From DATMQA01 sp035566895 (GTDB taxonomy: Bacteria > Verrucomicrobiota > Verrucomicrobiia > Limisphaerales > UBA8199), in NCBI GenBank assembly GCA_035566895.1, contig DATMQA010000118.1, positions 1-64,000 of the forward strand: DNA of 64,000 nucleotides. Direction: 5' to 3'. The position numbers and the translations under genes are program-made. Under the pieces are notes generated by a model. The model was not told the DNA's origin, made no database searches, and was given only the letters and a program-made list of their open reading frames with translations. Shown one piece after another: positions 48,942-58,026 of this stretch (within the stretch, counting starts at the first letter, position 1; each line of letters opens with the position of its first letter).

Positions 48942-49579
48942 GGTTGTTTCATCGTCCCCGCCATCTCCAGGAGACTTTTCAAGTGTCCATCGGCGTAGAG
49001 GAAGTTCACTTCCTTTTTCGGTCCTCGGGCCTGGTGGAACTTCTCCTTGTCGTACATCAACGGCATTTGATGCGGATCAAAGCTCAGACCCAGCGCGCTC
49101 AAGTGCTCGGCATCCTCTCCATTCAGCAAAGAATTCCATGAGAAACTGGAGCCGGTTTGGTCGAACCAGGTAGGCCCAGCCTGTGGGAGGGGTTTCGGCT
49201 TGTCCGAGTCCCAGACATCGGATGGACATTTCAGGATCTTCAAATTGCCGAGATAATTCGACAGCACTACATCGGGAGTTGGATATTCGTTAGTCGTCGT
49301 GAGCGACTTGTCTCGCATGTACGGCAGACGGTTATTGTTATCCTGCACGTAGAGTTGCAGGGCGATGCCGACCTGATGGAGATTGCTCAAACATACGGTT
49401 GCTTTGCCCGACTCTTTTGTTCGCCCCAGCGCAGGCAAAAGCAGGGCGGCCAAAACTGCGATAACGGCGATGACGACCAACAGCTCAATTAGCGTGAACG
49501 CAACTCCATGAGCCGTTTGGTCTTCGGCCACGAATGGTTTTGGACCTTGGACTTCTGTCCTTGGACTTCGAACTTTCAT
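48938..49579 (-). CDS. Prepilin-type secreted protein
   Basis: This 213-residue protein has a prepilin leader ending in GVAFTLIELLVVIAVIAVLA, with processing expected before Phe and the Glu at position 5 of the mature protein. The rest, including NLHQVGIALQLYVQDNN and VNFLYADGHLKSLLE, matches the DUF1559-like pseudopilins common in Verrucomicrobia and Planctomycetes (x-D-G-H near the end). It overlaps its neighbours on both sides by 4 bp, so it belongs to an operon with an ABC transporter. Confidence 0.9.
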   Translation of the reverse strand: MKVRSPRTEVQGPKPFVAEDQTAHGVAFTLIELLVVIAVIAVLAALLLPALGRTKESGKATVCLSNLHQVGIALQLYVQDNNNRLPYMRDKSLTTTNEYPTPDVVLSNYLGNLKILKCPSDVWDSDKPKPLPQAGPTWFDQTGSSFSWNSLLNGEDAEHLSALGLSFDPHQMPLMYDKEKFHQARGPKKEVNFLYADGHLKSLLEMAGTMKQP

Positions 49580-50202
49580 CGCCCACGAAAGGGCCTTCCG
49601 CTTTCCATCACGCGCTGCAATTCTTCGAGCACGGGCGCCAGTTCCGCCTTGGTTTGGGCCGAGCTCTGGGTGTAAAAGGCCTTCAGCCCAATCGTGCGCA
49701 CTTTTGCCTGAAGGTCCTCGCTCAACACCGGTCCGGCGTTCGTTCCGGGTGGATTCGGATCTCCGGCGCTTCCCGGCAACCGATTCTGGATGTCCCGCAA
49801 CCGCCGCAGAGCGTCATCGACTGCTTTGCGCCGCTTATCGTCGGGCATCTGCTCGAAGGCGCTCAGCATCTGTTTGAACCCGGTCGGCATCGTCGCCTCA
49901 ATAAAGCCTGCCTTTTCTTCCTCCGACATCTCCCTGAGCCAACTCCAGGCAAGCCTCTCCAGGCGGGCTTTCTGCCTTTCCTCCGGCGACAGGCCGTTCA
50001 GCATCTCCTCCAGGCGCCGGATCGCCTTGGCGCGGGTGTCGCCAGACAACTTGCTTAACTCCACCGATTCGACATAAGCCTTCACTTTCTCAGCCGTCAT
50101 TTTGGCGTGCCTGGCCAAAGCATATCCAGCGATCGCGACAACCCAGATCGCCACGACGGCCACGACCGTGAAAATAACCGGACGCCAGCGCGGATTCACC
50201 AT
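49576..50202 (-). CDS. Membrane-anchored helical protein of unknown function
   Basis: From the ATG at 50202 it has 208 residues: one N-terminal membrane helix (VIFTVVAVVAIWVVAIAGYA) and a long, charged helical periplasmic or cytoplasmic domain (LNGLSPEERQKARLERLAW, EMSEEEKAGFIEATMPTGFK). EELLKLSPEER-like spacing is reminiscent of DUF3106-type helical proteins but the match is weak. It is the first gene of the operon with the prepilin protein, ATPase and permease. Confidence 0.72.
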   Translation of the reverse strand: MVNPRWRPVIFTVVAVVAIWVVAIAGYALARHAKMTAEKVKAYVESVELSKLSGDTRAKAIRRLEEMLNGLSPEERQKARLERLAWSWLREMSEEEKAGFIEATMPTGFKQMLSAFEQMPDDKRRKAVDDALRRLRDIQNRLPGSAGDPNPPGTNAGPVLSEDLQAKVRTIGLKAFYTQSSAQTKAELAPVLEELQRVMESGRPFRGR

Positions 50203-50354
50203 GGTGGGATTGTAACGCCGAAAGGATAATTGACAAGACCCGCCCGCCACGCTTGATGTTGGCTCTATCTGTCTTGACACGCAGAAGACCTTGTCCGATT
50301 TAGTTCCGCAGCTTGCCGCGCCGATCTCGGCGCCAGGTTTGGAGCGAGTCATGT

Positions 50355-51143
50355 ATGGGAACACAAACAAAGCCGGACTATGGTCTCGATGCTCCCGGAG
50401 TGGTGCGGCGTCTTCTTTTCTTTGGCCTGCTTTTGATCCTGGCGGGTGTCGGACTGCTAATTGCAGGGGGTCGGACACGTTTTCTGCTGTGGCCGGGATG
50501 GTCGTTTGTGTGCGGCGGTATCGCTCAGGCTGCCACCGGGGCTGCGATGCTCTGGGGCAGCAGGGTGGGCAAACTCGGTTTACGTGACCAATTGCTCGCC
50601 AGCTTGCCCTGGCGCGGTGACGAACGGGTCCTCGACGTCGGCTGCGGCCACGGGCTATTTCTGATCGGCGCCGCGAAACGATTGACCGGCGGTTCGGCCG
50701 TCGGTCTGGACCTGTGGCAGGCTGAAGATCAGGCTGGGAACAGCCGCGAGGCGACGATGCGAAACGCGACTTTGGAAGGCGTTGGCGACCGAATCAATCT
50801 GCGGGACGGCGACGCACGCCAAATGCCCTTCGCTAACGAGAGCTTCGACCTCGTGCTTTCCAGTTGGGCATTGCACAACATCTATGAACCGGCCGGCCGC
50901 CGGTCTGCGCTGAAAGAGATTGTCCGGGTGCTCAAGCCTGGGGGCAGAGTCGCTATTGTCGATATCCGTCACTGCCAGGAATATGCGGTGGCGCTTGCAA
51001 ACCTTGGGCTGGTGGACGTCCACTTGAGCGGTCCCCATTTTATCTTTGTCATCCCGAGCCGTTCGGTATCGGCAGTCAAACCGTTGCGTGGCGGCATGAA
51101 CGCGGAGCGGGCGGAAGCGGGCTCACTCAAGCAGGGACACTAA
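50355..51143 (+). CDS. Membrane-anchored SAM-dependent methyltransferase
   Basis: From the ATG at 50355 the protein has 262 residues. Two N-terminal membrane helices (LLFFGLLLILAGVGLLIAGG and the segment WPGWSFVCGGIAQAATGAAM) precede a class I methyltransferase: VLDVGCGHGLFLIGAA as the SAM-binding motif, FDLVLSSWALHNIYEP as motif IV and VLKPGGRVAIVD as the later strand. The substrate is unknown; the membrane helices suggest a lipid or quinone. It is divergent from the ABC operon. Confidence 0.88.
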   Translation: MGTQTKPDYGLDAPGVVRRLLFFGLLLILAGVGLLIAGGRTRFLLWPGWSFVCGGIAQAATGAAMLWGSRVGKLGLRDQLLASLPWRGDERVLDVGCGHGLFLIGAAKRLTGGSAVGLDLWQAEDQAGNSREATMRNATLEGVGDRINLRDGDARQMPFANESFDLVLSSWALHNIYEPAGRRSALKEIVRVLKPGGRVAIVDIRHCQEYAVALANLGLVDVHLSGPHFIFVIPSRSVSAVKPLRGGMNAERAEAGSLKQGH

Positions 51144-51168
51144 GACCCGGAGTCGAGCCCGTCGAGAC

Positions 51169-52026
51169 TCACTGCACCGCTGCGGAGCCTCGCTGCTGCA
51201 ACCAGAGGATGTCGGGGTTATCCGGTCCTCCCTGGGACTGCGCGTTGATGTTGGCGCTGGGGCGCGACGTGCGCGGATCCCGCCACTTGTGTAGTTCTGT
51301 ATGACAATCGGCGAAGGCGAACATGCAACCAAAATTGTGGCTGGTCCCCGGCCAGTCGTACATTTGCGTGGGCTGCGTCTTCATCGTGAACCGGAAGATC
51401 AGACTGTACAGGTCGAAATCATCTTTTTGAATAATCAGCCAAAGATTAGCCGGTCCGGGTTGGGCCATGTCAGCCAAGCGCCCGTACGTTTTCCAGGGAC
51501 CTGCGACGGCGCGGTTATGGCCCTGGCCGTCAAGCCAACTGGCATCAACTGCGGTGTTGATAGGCCAGTTCGCCCTGGTGCCGACTGCCCCATTGATCTC
51601 GTAACTGCGGACCCGGGTGAAGGTCTGCCCGTTGCTGTCAGCCCAGACCTTTTTATCCGCTGGGCATTTCCAACTGCCGGCCGAGCGGACGTACGGGGCC
51701 ATTTTGGCATATTGAGGATCGATTAGATAATTGATATTGGCGGCGTCGGTGCCAAACAGACCCCCATAGACCCAGCCATTCTGGCTGCTTGGATCATTGG
51801 GTGGCAGCCAATCATTGGCGTCGGCTGCATAGAGCTGAGCCCCTAAAGCCAGTTGGCGACCGTTTCCGAGGCAGTAGACGACAAAAGCCTTTTGCTTTGC
51901 CCTCGCCAAAGCCGGTAGCAGCAAGCTAGCCAGGATGGCAATAATGGCGATAACAACCAGAAGTTCGATCAGCGTGAAAGCGCCGCGGTTTGCGGCCCTG
52001 GTGCGAAGCTGTGGGTAGGCTTTCAC
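51169..52026 (-). CDS. Prepilin-type secreted protein (second copy)
   Basis: This 285-residue protein has a prepilin leader with GAFTLIELLVVIAIIAILAS. It includes NGRQLALGAQLYAADANDWL and WKCPADKKVWADSNG, and near the end GTSHNFGCMFAFADCHTELH, which corresponds to the H-x9-D-G-type end of DUF1559-like pseudopilins. It stands alone on the minus strand, convergent with the methyltransferase gene. Role is unknown; such proteins are very numerous in Verrucomicrobiota. Confidence 0.9.
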   Translation of the reverse strand: MKAYPQLRTRAANRGAFTLIELLVVIAIIAILASLLLPALARAKQKAFVVYCLGNGRQLALGAQLYAADANDWLPPNDPSSQNGWVYGGLFGTDAANINYLIDPQYAKMAPYVRSAGSWKCPADKKVWADSNGQTFTRVRSYEINGAVGTRANWPINTAVDASWLDGQGHNRAVAGPWKTYGRLADMAQPGPANLWLIIQKDDFDLYSLIFRFTMKTQPTQMYDWPGTSHNFGCMFAFADCHTELHKWRDPRTSRPSANINAQSQGGPDNPDILWLQQRGSAAVQ

Positions 52027-52091
52027 TGGGCTTTGGGTCCTCGATTAAAACCATTCCGCTCAGGTTCGTCAACGAATTTCCTTCGGCACAA

Positions 52092-52122
52092 ACATAAGGG
52101 TAATCGACAGTAATACTTATGT
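52092..52122. promoter_or_regulatory. Dyad in the gcvP leader
   Basis: ACATAAG (52092-52098) and CTTATGT (52116-52122) are exact inverted copies with a 17-bp spacer, 60-90 bp upstream of the gcvP start. It could be an operator. No glycine riboswitch core was recognised in the 156-bp leader. Confidence 0.35.
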
Positions 52123-52182
52123 CAAATCAAAAGTCTCGGAGATCGGGCTTGATTTGAGCCTGAGCCTCCTTACTTTCCTTAG

Positions 52183-55131
52183 ATGCTAGTTACGGACCAA
52201 CCCAACACAGATTTAAGCGGGCCCCAGGCGGCGGCCTATCCGCCCTCCCGGCCCGCCGAATCTGAGTTGCCCGCGCACCCCGATCGCTTCGTGCGCCGGC
52301 ACATTGGCCCGAGCCCCCAACAAACCCGGCAAATGCTGGAGCTCTTAGGCTACCAGAGTCTTGCCGCGCTGGGGAAGGCGGCCGTGCCGGCGGGTATTCA
52401 GCTCCAGCACGCTTTGAGGCTTCCCGGCGGGCGCAGTGAGGCCGAGGTAATCAGGGCGTTAAAGGAACTGGCCTCTCAAAATCAGGTTTTTCGCTCCTAC
52501 CTCGGCATGGGCTATTCGGATTGCATCACGCCAGCGGTGATTCAGCGCAATGTGTTGGAGAACCCAGGCTGGTACACCCAATACACGCCTTACCAGGCGG
52601 AAATCGCCCAGGGCCGCCTGGAAGCCCTGCTGACGTTCCAAACGATGATCATCGACCTGACCGGCCTGGAGGTTGCCAATGCCTCGTTGCTGGATGAAGG
52701 CACCGCCGCAGCGGAAGCGATGACGATGTTTCATGGGTTGAAGGACGGCCGTGCTGTTTTCTTCGTCTCGCAAGAATGCCATCCGCAAACGATCGACGTC
52801 GTCAAAACCCGTGCCCGGGCGCTCGGCCTCGAAGTGGCAGTCGGTGACCATCGGAAGTTTGCTTTTAGCGAACAGGTTTTTGGCGCGTTGGTCCAGTATC
52901 CGGATACCTGCGGCGAAATTCATGATTACACAGGTTTTGCCGAACAAGCCCACGCGGCCTGCGCGCTGGTGGCAGTCGCCGCGGATTTGCTCAGCCTGAC
53001 GCTGCTGCGCCCGCCCGGGGAATTTGGGGCGGACGTGGCACTGGGGAGCGCGCAACGCTTCGGCGTGCCGCTGGGTTATGGCGGACCCCATGCCGCCTAC
53101 TTCGCCACCCGGGAGGCTTTGAAGCGCCACATGCCCGGGCGAATCGTTGGGGTGTCGAGAGACTCGCGTGGCCGGCCGGCCTTGCGGCTGGCGCTTCAAA
53201 CGCGGGAACAGCACATCCGGCGTGAGAAAGCCACCAGTAACATCTGCACCGCGCAAGCCTTGCTGGCCAATATCGCGGCGATGTATGCCTGCTATCATGG
53301 GCCGCAAGGATTGAAACAAATTGCCCGGCGCCTCTACCTGCTCACAAAGGTCCTGGCGCGCGGCCTGACTCGCCTGGGCTACGCCATCGGACCGGGCGTC
53401 TTTTTCGACACGCTCCGCATCGAGCTCGGCGCCAGGACCCCGGCGGAGATTTCCAAACTGGCAGAAGCGGACCGGATGAATTTGCGGACGATCGACCAGC
53501 ACACCATCGGCATCTCCCTCGACGAGACCACTGGCGAGAAGGACCTGCTGGACCTCTGGCGTGTCTTCAACGGCGGGCGCCTTCCCGATTTCAGACCCAA
53601 TGAACTGCTGACGGAAGCGGATACCGACTACCCCGCCCCGTTTGCGCGCTCCAGCCCATACCTGACACATCCGGTTTTCAACCGTTATCACTCCGAGACC
53701 GACATGCTTCGTTACTTGAAGCGGCTTGAAGCGCGCGATCTCTCTTTGACCACGTCCATGATCCCGCTGGGGTCCTGCACGATGAAGCTCAACGCTGCGG
53801 TCGAGATGTTTCCCGTCACCTGGCCGGAGTTCAACCGCCTTCATCCGTTCGCGCCGCTGCGCCAGGCGCGCGGCTATCAGCTCCTTTTCCAGCAGTTGGA
53901 AGATTGGCTGGGAGAAATCACCGGCTTTGCGGGGATCTCGCTCCAGCCCAATGCCGGTTCGCAAGGCGAGTATGCCGGTCTTTTGGTCATCCGGGCCTAT
54001 CACGCCAGCCGTGGCGAAGGGAGTCGCAACATCTGCCTGATCCCCGCCTCGGCTCACGGCACCAATCCGGCCAGCGCGGTCATGGCGGGGCTTAAAGTCA
54101 TGGCGGTGGCGTGCGATAAAGAAGGCAACATCGACGTCGCCGATTTGCGGGCCAAAGCGGAGGCGCACCGGACGGAATTGGCAGCGTTGATGGTGACCTA
54201 TCCCTCGACCCATGGCGTTTTCGAAGAAACGATCCAGGAGATTTGCGAAATTATCCATACTAGCGGCGGGCAGGTATATATGGACGGCGCCAACCTCAAC
54301 GCGCAGGTGGGGCTGTGCCGTCCCGGGGATATCGGGGCGGATGTTTGCCATTTGAATCTGCACAAGACTTTCTGCATTCCGCACGGCGGCGGCGGGCCGG
54401 GAATGGGGCCGATCGGCGTGGCCGAGCACCTGGTGGAATTCCTGCCGGGCCATACGGTCGTCAATCTGGGCGGCGAAAATCCTGTCGGCGCGGTTGCTTC
54501 CGCTCCCTGGGGTAGCGCCGGCATCCTGCCAATCTCCTGGGCGTACATTGCGGCGATGGGTGGGGCCGGCCTGACTGAGGCGACGCAATACGCGATTCTT
54601 AACGCCAATTACATCGCGCGCCGCCTCCAGGATTACTTTCCCGTGCTCTATCGCGGTCATACCGGCCTGGTCGCCCACGAGTGCATTCTTGATTTGCGCC
54701 GCTTCAAGAGCGTTACGGTCGAAGACGTAGCCAAGCGGCTGATGGATTACGGTTTCCATGCGCCGACGATTTCCTGGCCGGTGCCGGGCACGATCATGGT
54801 GGAGCCGACGGAAAGCGAATCGAAGGAAGAGCTCGATCGCTTCTGCGATGCGCTGATCGGCATTCACGCCGAGATTCAGGCGATTGAAAGCGGGCGGGCC
54901 GATCGGCAAAACAACGTTTTGAAGAATGCGCCGCACACGGCCGACATGCTCGCGGCGGAGAATTGGGCCCATCCCTATTCTCGTGAACAGGCCTGTTTCC
55001 CCGCCCCCTGGCTGCACGATTATAAGTTCTGGCCCGCGGCCGGCCGCATCGACAACGTCTATGGCGACCGGAACCTGGTGTGCTCGTGTGTGGGGATGGA
55101 AGAGTACACGGAGCCCGCCGCACCTCGCTGA
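52183..55131 (+). CDS. gcvP: Glycine dehydrogenase (decarboxylating), single-chain P-protein
   Basis: The protein of 982 residues contains both halves that some bacteria encode separately. The N-terminal half has RHIGPSPQQTRQML, GYSDCITPAVIQRNVLENP and TPYQAEIAQGRLEALLTFQT. The C-terminal half has the PLP lysine in CHLNLHKTFCIPHGGGGPG and GTNPASAVMAGLK. It decarboxylates glycine and passes the aminomethyl group to the lipoyl H-protein. The other glycine cleavage genes (gcvT, gcvH) are not in the window. The stop codon lies in a tight CCTCGCT-GA-AGCGAGG hairpin at 55123-55138. Confidence 0.97.
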   Translation: MLVTDQPNTDLSGPQAAAYPPSRPAESELPAHPDRFVRRHIGPSPQQTRQMLELLGYQSLAALGKAAVPAGIQLQHALRLPGGRSEAEVIRALKELASQNQVFRSYLGMGYSDCITPAVIQRNVLENPGWYTQYTPYQAEIAQGRLEALLTFQTMIIDLTGLEVANASLLDEGTAAAEAMTMFHGLKDGRAVFFVSQECHPQTIDVVKTRARALGLEVAVGDHRKFAFSEQVFGALVQYPDTCGEIHDYTGFAEQAHAACALVAVAADLLSLTLLRPPGEFGADVALGSAQRFGVPLGYGGPHAAYFATREALKRHMPGRIVGVSRDSRGRPALRLALQTREQHIRREKATSNICTAQALLANIAAMYACYHGPQGLKQIARRLYLLTKVLARGLTRLGYAIGPGVFFDTLRIELGARTPAEISKLAEADRMNLRTIDQHTIGISLDETTGEKDLLDLWRVFNGGRLPDFRPNELLTEADTDYPAPFARSSPYLTHPVFNRYHSETDMLRYLKRLEARDLSLTTSMIPLGSCTMKLNAAVEMFPVTWPEFNRLHPFAPLRQARGYQLLFQQLEDWLGEITGFAGISLQPNAGSQGEYAGLLVIRAYHASRGEGSRNICLIPASAHGTNPASAVMAGLKVMAVACDKEGNIDVADLRAKAEAHRTELAALMVTYPSTHGVFEETIQEICEIIHTSGGQVYMDGANLNAQVGLCRPGDIGADVCHLNLHKTFCIPHGGGGPGMGPIGVAEHLVEFLPGHTVVNLGGENPVGAVASAPWGSAGILPISWAYIAAMGGAGLTEATQYAILNANYIARRLQDYFPVLYRGHTGLVAHECILDLRRFKSVTVEDVAKRLMDYGFHAPTISWPVPGTIMVEPTESESKEELDRFCDALIGIHAEIQAIESGRADRQNNVLKNAPHTADMLAAENWAHPYSREQACFPAPWLHDYKFWPAAGRIDNVYGDRNLVCSCVGMEEYTEPAAPR

Positions 55132-55157
55132 AGCGAGGCGTTAATGAGAGCCGCTGC

Positions 55158-56690
55158 TCAACGCCGTTGCTTCACCGCCCCGAGCACTGCCCCGACCAAG
55201 CCGTCAATCGTATGCTGCTTCGCTTCAACGGTGGGTTGGACCCCCAGCACCGCCAGCGTTTTGGATGTTTCGGGGCCGATGGAGGCGATTTTGGTTTCAG
55301 GAAATCGCTTTAGCCAGGTTGGAAGCTCGAAGCGTGCGTGGAAATGCTCAACAGTTGATCCGCTCGTGAAAGTGAGCCAATCCGCGCCCGACTCCAGCAG
55401 TTTGGCTGCAACGCCGCCGGGGTCTTCGGTTTCCGGGACGGTTTTATAGCAAGCAATATCGTCCACGATAGCTCCCAGGGCTTCCAGGGCGGCCGGCAAT
55501 TCAGGGTTGGCCACCTCCGCGCGCAGCAGGCAAATCCTCAAATTTTCAACGGTCTCATATTCTGCGAAGGCCTCAGCGATCGCCGCGCCGAGGGCTTCAT
55601 CCGGCATCAGGTCCACCTGGAGGTGCAGTTCCTTTAACTTCTTGGCCGTGGCGGGTCCCACGGCAGCGATGCGCGCTCCGCCAATGTCGCGCATGTCGTG
55701 AAATTGGCGGAAGAAATACTCAAAGAATGAGGTAACGCCGTTCGGGCTGGTAAAGACCAGCCAATCATACGAGTTCAACTCCAGCAGCGCATCGACCAGG
55801 AGTTCGCGGTGGGTGGGGGGCTCGAGCTTGATCGTCGGCACCTCCAGCACTTCGGCTCCCAGGTCGCGCAAACGGGAGGAGAGCTGAGGGGCCTGGTCGC
55901 GCGCGCGGGTGACAACGACGCGCCGGCCAAAGAGCGGCCGGTGTTCGAACCAATTGAGCTTGGGCCGCAGCTTGACGACTTCGCCGATGACCGCAACCGT
56001 GGGCGGGCCAATTTTGGTTCTGGCTGCGACTTCGCCGATGTTGGCCAGCGTGCCGTCGATCGATTGTTGGTGTCCGGTGGTGCCCCAGCGAACCATCGCG
56101 ATGGGCGTCTCGGGGTCCATGCCGTGGCCGACCAGGGTTTCGGCGATTTGCCCGATGCGATCGGTGCCCATCATGATGACCTGGGTGCCGGGCGTTTTGG
56201 CGACCTGCGCCCAGTCGATTTGGGAGGCCTCTTTGGCGGGGTCTTCGTGGCCGGTGATGAGCGTCAGTTTCGAGGCAATTCCTCGATGCGTCAGCGGGAC
56301 ACCCGCATAGTTCGGCACTGCCACGAAGGACGAGATGCCGGGCACGACCTCGAACGGGACGTCCGCATCGGCCAGTTGCTCCGCCTCCTCTCCACCGCGT
56401 CCAAAGACATAGGGGTCGCCGCCCTTAAGCCGGACCACCGTTTTGCCGGCGCGCGCTTTGGCTATGAGCAGCTCGTTGAGTTCGTTTTGGGGGATGGCAT
56501 GGTCGCGCGCCCGCTTGCCGCCGTAAATGATCTCGGCGGAGCTGGGGGCCAGGCGCAACAGCTCGGCATTGACCAGGGCGTCATATACCACCACCTCTGC
56601 CCGCGCCAGCAGTTCGGCCCCGCGCAGCGTCAGCAAGCCGGGGTCGCCAGGCCCGGCGCCCACCAGATAAACCATGCCCCTCGGTTTCAT
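55158..56690 (-). CDS. Fused uroporphyrinogen-III methyltransferase and uroporphyrinogen-III synthase
   Basis: This 510-residue protein joins two enzymes. Residues 1-250 are a SUMT (CobA-type): MVYLVGAGPGDPGLLTLRGA, VRLKGGDPYVFGRGGEEAEQ and LTLITGHEDPAKE. Residues 260-505 are a HemD-type synthase with two related lobes (VVVTRARDQAPQLSSRLRD and DWLTFTSGSTVEHF). Together they close the tetrapyrrole ring and methylate it to precorrin-2 on the way to siroheme or cobalamin. Such cobA-hemD fusions are known in several phyla. It is convergent with gcvP, with 26 bp between stops. Confidence 0.93.
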   Translation of the reverse strand: MKPRGMVYLVGAGPGDPGLLTLRGAELLARAEVVVYDALVNAELLRLAPSSAEIIYGGKRARDHAIPQNELNELLIAKARAGKTVVRLKGGDPYVFGRGGEEAEQLADADVPFEVVPGISSFVAVPNYAGVPLTHRGIASKLTLITGHEDPAKEASQIDWAQVAKTPGTQVIMMGTDRIGQIAETLVGHGMDPETPIAMVRWGTTGHQQSIDGTLANIGEVAARTKIGPPTVAVIGEVVKLRPKLNWFEHRPLFGRRVVVTRARDQAPQLSSRLRDLGAEVLEVPTIKLEPPTHRELLVDALLELNSYDWLVFTSPNGVTSFFEYFFRQFHDMRDIGGARIAAVGPATAKKLKELHLQVDLMPDEALGAAIAEAFAEYETVENLRICLLRAEVANPELPAALEALGAIVDDIACYKTVPETEDPGGVAAKLLESGADWLTFTSGSTVEHFHARFELPTWLKRFPETKIASIGPETSKTLAVLGVQPTVEAKQHTIDGLVGAVLGAVKQRR

Positions 56691-56888
56691 TTGTCCTGGT
56701 TAAATCTCCACGAGTCGCTTCGGACCCACGTTGCGGCCGAGGGCAACTCCGAGCCCCGAGCCGATGCTCCGCACTCTCTGCTTCTCCGCGTTAAGTTCAT
56801 GCCCGCTCATTTATCCAGCAAACATTACGGGAGAAAAACCAAATTTCCAGATTTCAATCGAGAGCCCGCGGGATTATGCTTGCCACGC

Positions 56889-57998
56889 ATGAGGGTCGCT
56901 GCGGCAATTTTGGCGGTGTGGTTGCCGGTCCAGGGACTAGCCGGGACTCTGCCACCCATCCAGACTGTTTTCATCATCCTGATGGAAAACGAGAGTTGGT
57001 CCAATATCCAGGGCAATGCCTCGGCTCCTTTTATCAATGACACCCTGCTTCCGATGGCCTCTTACTGCCAGCAATATTACAATCCGCCTGGGGTGCATCC
57101 AAGCTTGCCCAATTACCTTTGGCTCGAGGCAGGGACCAACTTCGGCATCTTCGATGATAATGACCCTTCGCTCGACCACCAGAATACGACCAACCATTTA
57201 GTGACACTGCTCAACAATGCCGGGATTTCCTGGAGGGCTTACCAGGAAAGCATCGGCGGGACCGACGTGCCGCTCGTGGATACCAACGGTTACGGTGTCC
57301 GGCACGATCCCTTTGTTTATTTCGACGATGTGACCGGAACCAACAACCCGAGTTTCGCCTATGGCATCGCTCACATCCGGCCTTATTCCGAGCTGGCGGC
57401 TGACCTGACCAACAACACGGTCGTGCAATACAACTTCATCACGCCTATCGACTGCGACAACATGCATGATGACTGCCCCCCCACCTACAACGCGATCGCG
57501 CAGGGAGATACCTGGCTGGCGAGCGAGGTGCCGAAAATCCTAGACTCGGCGGCGTATCAGAATGGCGGCGTCCTCTTTATCACCTGGGACGAGGGGCTGG
57601 GCAGCGACGGTCCTATCGGCATGATTGTGCTTTCACCGCTGGCACGCGGAGGAGGATACTTCAACAACGTCTATTACACACACAGCTCGACGTTGCGCAC
57701 CGTGCAGGAGATTTTTGGCGTCACTCCAATGCTTGGCGACGCCGCCAATGCGACGGACCTGAGCGATTTGTTCCCGCAGTACGGGTTTAGCCGCCTCGTC
57801 CCGCTACCGGGGGTGGGGCTGCAGTTGACGGCGGTGGCGGTCGTGCCCGGCCGAACGAACGTGGTCCAGGCTTCCGGCGATCTGGCTAACTGGACTTCGC
57901 TCCTCATAAACTCCGTAGCTACCAATACCTTCACCTTCATCGACCGAGGCGCGACGAATTTCAACAGGCGGTTCTACCGGTTGGTGCAATTGCCTTAA
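56889..57998 (+). CDS. Secreted phosphoesterase-family protein with FYR C-terminal module
   Basis: The ATG at 56889 was chosen because it gives a signal peptide (AAAILAVWLPVQGLAG); an ATG at 56799 would put 30 residues before it. The protein of 369 residues has VFIILMENESWSNIQGNAS, the first metal-site segment of phosphoesterases (acid phosphatase/phospholipase C type), then NYLWLEAGTNFGIFDDND, NMHDDCPPTYNA and LFITWDEGLGSDGPIG. The C-terminal 60 residues (VVPGRTNVVQASGDLANWTS to RRFYRLVQLP) are a small beta module shared in style with two other secreted proteins. It may release phosphate from esters outside the cell; no candidate Pho box was found upstream. Confidence 0.87.
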   Translation: MRVAAAILAVWLPVQGLAGTLPPIQTVFIILMENESWSNIQGNASAPFINDTLLPMASYCQQYYNPPGVHPSLPNYLWLEAGTNFGIFDDNDPSLDHQNTTNHLVTLLNNAGISWRAYQESIGGTDVPLVDTNGYGVRHDPFVYFDDVTGTNNPSFAYGIAHIRPYSELAADLTNNTVVQYNFITPIDCDNMHDDCPPTYNAIAQGDTWLASEVPKILDSAAYQNGGVLFITWDEGLGSDGPIGMIVLSPLARGGGYFNNVYYTHSSTLRTVQEIFGVTPMLGDAANATDLSDLFPQYGFSRLVPLPGVGLQLTAVAVVPGRTNVVQASGDLANWTSLLINSVATNTFTFIDRGATNFNRRFYRLVQLP

Positions 57999-58026
57999 GC
58001 GTTACAGAGGAAGGTCCACCAAATCG

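Noticed and set aside
52027..52182. Glycine riboswitch upstream of gcvP
   Set aside because: No conserved glycine aptamer core or tandem aptamer structure could be found in the 156-bp leader.
52459..55017. 852-codon open frame antisense to gcvP
   Set aside because: It mirrors the conserved gcvP gene and shows no domain, signal peptide or ribosome-binding site.
55123..55138. Terminator at the gcvP stop codon
   Set aside because: The stem is perfect but has a 2-base loop, overlaps the stop codon and lacks a T-run.
55809..56888. N-terminal 360-codon extension of the phosphoesterase frame
   Set aside because: It runs antisense through the cobA-hemD fusion; the signal peptide at 56889 gives the real start.
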